Shown here: positions 6,726 to 8,889 of the stretch, piece after piece
Layout of the letters: the number at the start of each line of letters is the position of its first letter
How positions within the stretch are numbered: position 1 is the first letter of the stretch
Assembly (NCBI GenBank): GCA_947567585.1
Contig: CANONE010000086.1
Span: forward strand, 1-8,889
DNA: 8,889 nucleotides
DNA from: an uncultured Clostridia bacterium
Lineage (GTDB): Bacteria > Bacillota > Clostridia > Oscillospirales > Acutalibacteraceae
Direction of reading: 5' to 3'
Program-made: the position numbers and the translations under genes
Notes under the pieces: generated by a model
The model's database searches: none
What the model saw: only the letters and a program-made list of their open reading frames with translations
Told to the model about the DNA's origin: nothing

Positions 6726-7082
6726 ATGAAAAGAACTCGCAGAATGAGAATGATGTTCGCCCTTGCTTTAGCCGTTATTGCCCTTTTGGCTCTGGCGGCC
6801 CCCGCCCTGGCCGCTTCCGGCGAGACGGCGGCCCCGGAGGCAGCCCAGCAGGACAACACCCTGGGAATGAAAGCCATTGCGGCCGGCGTTGCCGTAGGCA
6901 TTGCCGCCGCCGGCGGCGCGGTTGCCATGGGCTTAGCCACCGCGAAGGCCGCCGAGAGCATTTCCCGCCAGCCGGAAGCAGAGGGCAAGGTCCGCACCAC
7001 CCTGATGCTGGGCCTGGTCTTTATTGAGACGGCCATTATCTACGCGCTGCTGGTGGTCATTCTGATCATCTTTGTGCTGTAA
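6726..7082 (+). CDS. atpE: F-type ATP synthase subunit c with an N-terminal signal peptide
   Basis: The product is the rotor-ring proteolipid that carries ions across the membrane. It is 118 residues, against the usual 70-90. The excess is a signal-peptide-like N-terminus: a basic start (KRTRRMR), a hydrophobic core at about 11-25 and an ALA site at 27-29. Cleavage there would leave 89 residues. The hairpin follows: helix 1 about 47-77, the conserved loop SRQPEAEG at 80-87, and helix 2 about 90-118. The ion-binding carboxylate is E101 in FIETAIIY. Aligned without gaps to sodium-type c subunits, the glutamine ligand is M68 and the serine after the glutamate is T102, so sodium coupling is doubtful. 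The helix-1 glycine motif reads A-x-G-x-A-x-A-x-G (61-69). The start follows the GGAGGT site at 6712. Confidence 0.92.
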   Translation: MKRTRRMRMMFALALAVIALLALAAPALAASGETAAPEAAQQDNTLGMKAIAAGVAVGIAAAGGAVAMGLATAKAAESISRQPEAEGKVRTTLMLGLVFIETAIIYALLVVILIIFVL

Positions 7083-7123
7083 GGCGCAAAGCCAAACAGC
7101 GCGGGAAAGGAGAGGGCCGTATC

Positions 7124-7624
7124 ATGAACATTCCACTAAATATTGACTGGCAGCAGATTCTGCTGCATTGGCTGAACCTGGCTATTTTAATTGGGGGCCT
7201 GTACTTCCTGCTTTATAAACCGGTGAAGCAGTTTATGGAGAAGCGGGAGGCCCACTATAAGGAGATGGAGGAGCAGGCCGCCGGGAAGCTGGAGGAAGCC
7301 TCGCAGATCAAGGCTACTTATCAGGCTAAAATCGACAGCGCGGAGGCGGAGCTGCGGGAGGCCAGAATCAAGGCCCAGCAGGCCGTGCAGAAGTCTACCC
7401 AGGAACAGCTGGACCAGGCGCAGGCTCAGGCCAAGCAGATTATCGAGCAGGCCAGGGCTCAGGCGGAGCACAATAAGGAGCGGATGCTCAAGGAGTCTCA
7501 GCGGGAGCTGAAGAAGCTGGCCACGGAGGCGGCGGAAAAGATTGCCTTCCACGCGGACCAGGATCCCTTCGACCAGTTCCTGAACCTGGCGGAGGGAGGC
7601 GGCGCGCATGACAAGGTCCGATAG
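7124..7624 (+). CDS. atpF: F-type ATP synthase subunit b
   Basis: The product is the peripheral-stalk subunit, working as a dimer that holds F1 still against the rotor. It is 166 residues, the normal length. One membrane helix lies at about 12-31, followed by the typical KPVKQFMEKRE junction. A long charged, alanine- and glutamine-rich helix (about 34-145) should form the coiled coil. The short tail (about 146-166) is where b normally meets the delta subunit. ATG 7124 is preceded by AAAGGAGAGGG at 7106-7116. The last 17 bases overlap the start of the delta-alpha fusion gene, so translation of the two is probably coupled. It is not fused to delta as in mycobacterial AtpFH. Confidence 0.93.
   Translation: MNIPLNIDWQQILLHWLNLAILIGGLYFLLYKPVKQFMEKREAHYKEMEEQAAGKLEEASQIKATYQAKIDSAEAELREARIKAQQAVQKSTQEQLDQAQAQAKQIIEQARAQAEHNKERMLKESQRELKKLATEAAEKIAFHADQDPFDQFLNLAEGGGAHDKVR
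7591..7599 (+). promoter_or_regulatory. ribosome binding site setting the start of the delta-alpha fusion
   Basis: GGAGGGAGG lies inside the end of atpF, 8 bases before ATG 7608. It is the only good site near the start of the alpha reading frame. The next in-frame ATG, at 7878, is preceded by a pyrimidine-rich stretch with no such site. Confidence 0.85.
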
Positions 7625-8889
7625 AGGGCGGCTGAACGCGGTCCTGCGCAGCGCCAAGGAGCCTACTGGGGAACAAATAGAGCGCTTCCAGAGGTTTCTG
7701 GCCCAGCGCTACCAGAGGACCGTCCCCTTAACCTGGGAAAAGGACGAAGCCCTGCAAACCGGATTCCGGCTGCAGGTGGGTTCCGATGTGTACGACTGGA
7801 CCCCCCATGGGCGCTTTAGGCAGTTCTCCGACTTTCTGCGGCAGCTGCAGCCGGGTCAGGACGACGTCCTCCCCCTGATGCGCCAGGCGGTGGACGACTG
7901 GGAGCTGAACCTAATCCCCGAGGAAATCGGCGAGGTGGTCACCGTGGACAGCGAAATCGCCACGGTCCGGGGACTGGACCATGCCCAATACGGAGAGATT
8001 CTGCTGTTTTCTTCCGGTGTGAAGGGTATGGTGCAGGATCTGCGCCGGGACGACCTGAGCTGCATTTTGTTCGGGGACAGCGAGGAGATCAAGGCCGGGA
8101 GCATGGTCCGTCGGACCATGAAGACCGCCGGTATGCGGGTAGGCGAAAGCTTTTTGGGCCGGGTGGTGGACGCCCTGGGGATACCTATTGACGGCAAGGG
8201 CCCGGTAGAGGTGGAGACCCACCGGCCTATCGAGGCCCCGGCCCCCGGCATTCTGGACCGTCAGCCGGTAGACACCCCCATGGAGACGGGACTGCTATCC
8301 ATTGACTCCATGTTTCCCATTGGCCGGGGCCAGCGGGAGCTGATCATCGGCGACCGCCAGACTGGCAAAACCGCCATTGCCCTGGATACCATTTTGAACC
8401 AAAAGGGTAAGGACGTGGTGTGCATCTATGTGGCCATCGGTCAGAAGACCAGCAGCGTGGCCCACATGGTGGAGAACTTGACCCGCAGGGGCGCTATGGA
8501 GTATACCACCGTGGTCAGCGCCCCGGCGGGGGCTTCCGCCGCCTTGCAGTATATCGCGCCCTATGCCGGCTGCGCCCTGGGCGAGTACTTTATGTACCAG
8601 GGCCGGGACGTGCTGATTATCTATGACGACCTTTCTAAGCACGCCATTGCCTATCGGGCCTTGAGCCTGCTTTTGGAGCGCTCTCCGGGCCGCGAGGCAT
8701 ACCCTGGCGACGTTTTCTACCTGCATTCCCGGCTTTTGGAGCGGGCGGCCCATCTTTCCGATGAGCTGGGGGGCGGCAGCATGACGGCCCTGCCTATTGT
8801 GGAGACCCAGGCGGGGGACGTGTCCGCCTATATTCCCACCAACATCATCTCTATCACCGACGGCCAGATTTTCCTGGAAAGCGACCTGT
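7608..8889 (+). CDS. atpA: delta C-terminal domain fused to ATP synthase subunit alpha (3' end outside window)
   Basis: One frame without stops encodes 427 residues up to the window edge. From about residue 105 it is alpha, the non-catalytic nucleotide-binding F1 subunit: GRVVDALG.PIDG, Walker A GDRQTGKT at 248-255, and then GEYF, IIYDDLSK, PGREAYPGDVFYLHSRLLER and ETQAGDVSAYIPTN. The P-loop lysine is at 254 against 175 in E. coli, so about 79 residues are extra. Residues 9-80 look like the delta (OSCP) C-terminal domain. From P19 to L77 they align without gaps to my memory of E. coli delta, sharing Q23, R34, R37, V39, L41, D46, G52, G58, V61, D63, G68, R69, D75 and L77. Residues 81-105 form a linker. 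No other delta gene lies between b and alpha. Alpha's arginine finger lies beyond the window. Confidence is high for alpha and good for the delta-like part. Confidence 0.9.
   Translation, partial: MTRSDRGRLNAVLRSAKEPTGEQIERFQRFLAQRYQRTVPLTWEKDEALQTGFRLQVGSDVYDWTPHGRFRQFSDFLRQLQPGQDDVLPLMRQAVDDWELNLIPEEIGEVVTVDSEIATVRGLDHAQYGEILLFSSGVKGMVQDLRRDDLSCILFGDSEEIKAGSMVRRTMKTAGMRVGESFLGRVVDALGIPIDGKGPVEVETHRPIEAPAPGILDRQPVDTPMETGLLSIDSMFPIGRGQRELIIGDRQTGKTAIALDTILNQKGKDVVCIYVAIGQKTSSVAHMVENLTRRGAMEYTTVVSAPAGASAALQYIAPYAGCALGEYFMYQGRDVLIIYDDLSKHAIAYRALSLLLERSPGREAYPGDVFYLHSRLLERAAHLSDELGGGSMTALPIVETQAGDVSAYIPTNIISITDGQIFLESDL

Noticed and set aside
7878..7880. Internal ATG as the true start of a normal-length alpha
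   Set aside because: It has no ribosome binding site, would give an alpha shorter at its N-terminus than usual, and would leave 90 codons of delta-like coding sequence unexplained. A minor internal product cannot be excluded.
5861..8889. N-type (Na+-translocating, delta-less) ATPase operon
   Set aside because: N-ATPases also lack delta and share the a-c-b-alpha order, but they begin with beta and epsilon genes and their c subunits carry sodium ligands. Here a terminator and promoter precede atpB directly, the glutamine ligand is methionine, and a delta-like domain is present on alpha.

Overview
The window comes from a GC-rich, low-GC-phylum-type (Firmicutes/Bacillota) bacterium, most likely a gut clostridium of the Oscillospiraceae/Ruminococcaceae type. 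This is an inference from strong AGGAGG-like ribosome binding sites, use of TTG as well as ATG starts, a textbook sigma-A promoter, a CpXC/Sel1 gene pair, and the divergent clostridial form of galactokinase. All genes supported here lie on the + strand.

Left part (32-5531): a CpXC-domain protein and a small Sel1-repeat protein form a tight pair. A 154-base gap with two stacked perfect hairpins follows. Then come NAD-dependent DNA ligase (ligA), a divergent galactokinase, and an orphan siroheme/4Fe-4S sulfite- or nitrite-reductase-like protein with two ferredoxin clusters. A strong Rho-independent terminator (5578-5611) closes this part.

Middle (5612-5860): no recognisable gene. It holds a possible 20-codon peptide of unknown meaning and a perfect consensus promoter (TTGACA-17-TATAAT). 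The promoter's -35 box is one arm of a 7-bp inverted repeat, a plausible operator.

Right part (5861-8889): the start of an F-type ATP synthase operon in the order a (atpB), c (atpE), b (atpF), then alpha (atpA). The separate delta gene (atpH) normally found between b and alpha is absent. In its place the alpha reading frame carries an extra N-terminal region of about 80 residues that looks like the C-terminal domain of delta, in one uninterrupted frame running off the end of the window. This delta-CTD::alpha fusion is the main discovery candidate. It would attach the b-binding part of the peripheral stalk directly to alpha, and it raises a stoichiometry puzzle because there are three alphas per enzyme. 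The other subunits are also atypical. Subunit c has a cleavable-looking signal peptide and an alanine-substituted helix-1 glycine motif. Subunit a lacks two usually conserved residues next to its essential arginine.
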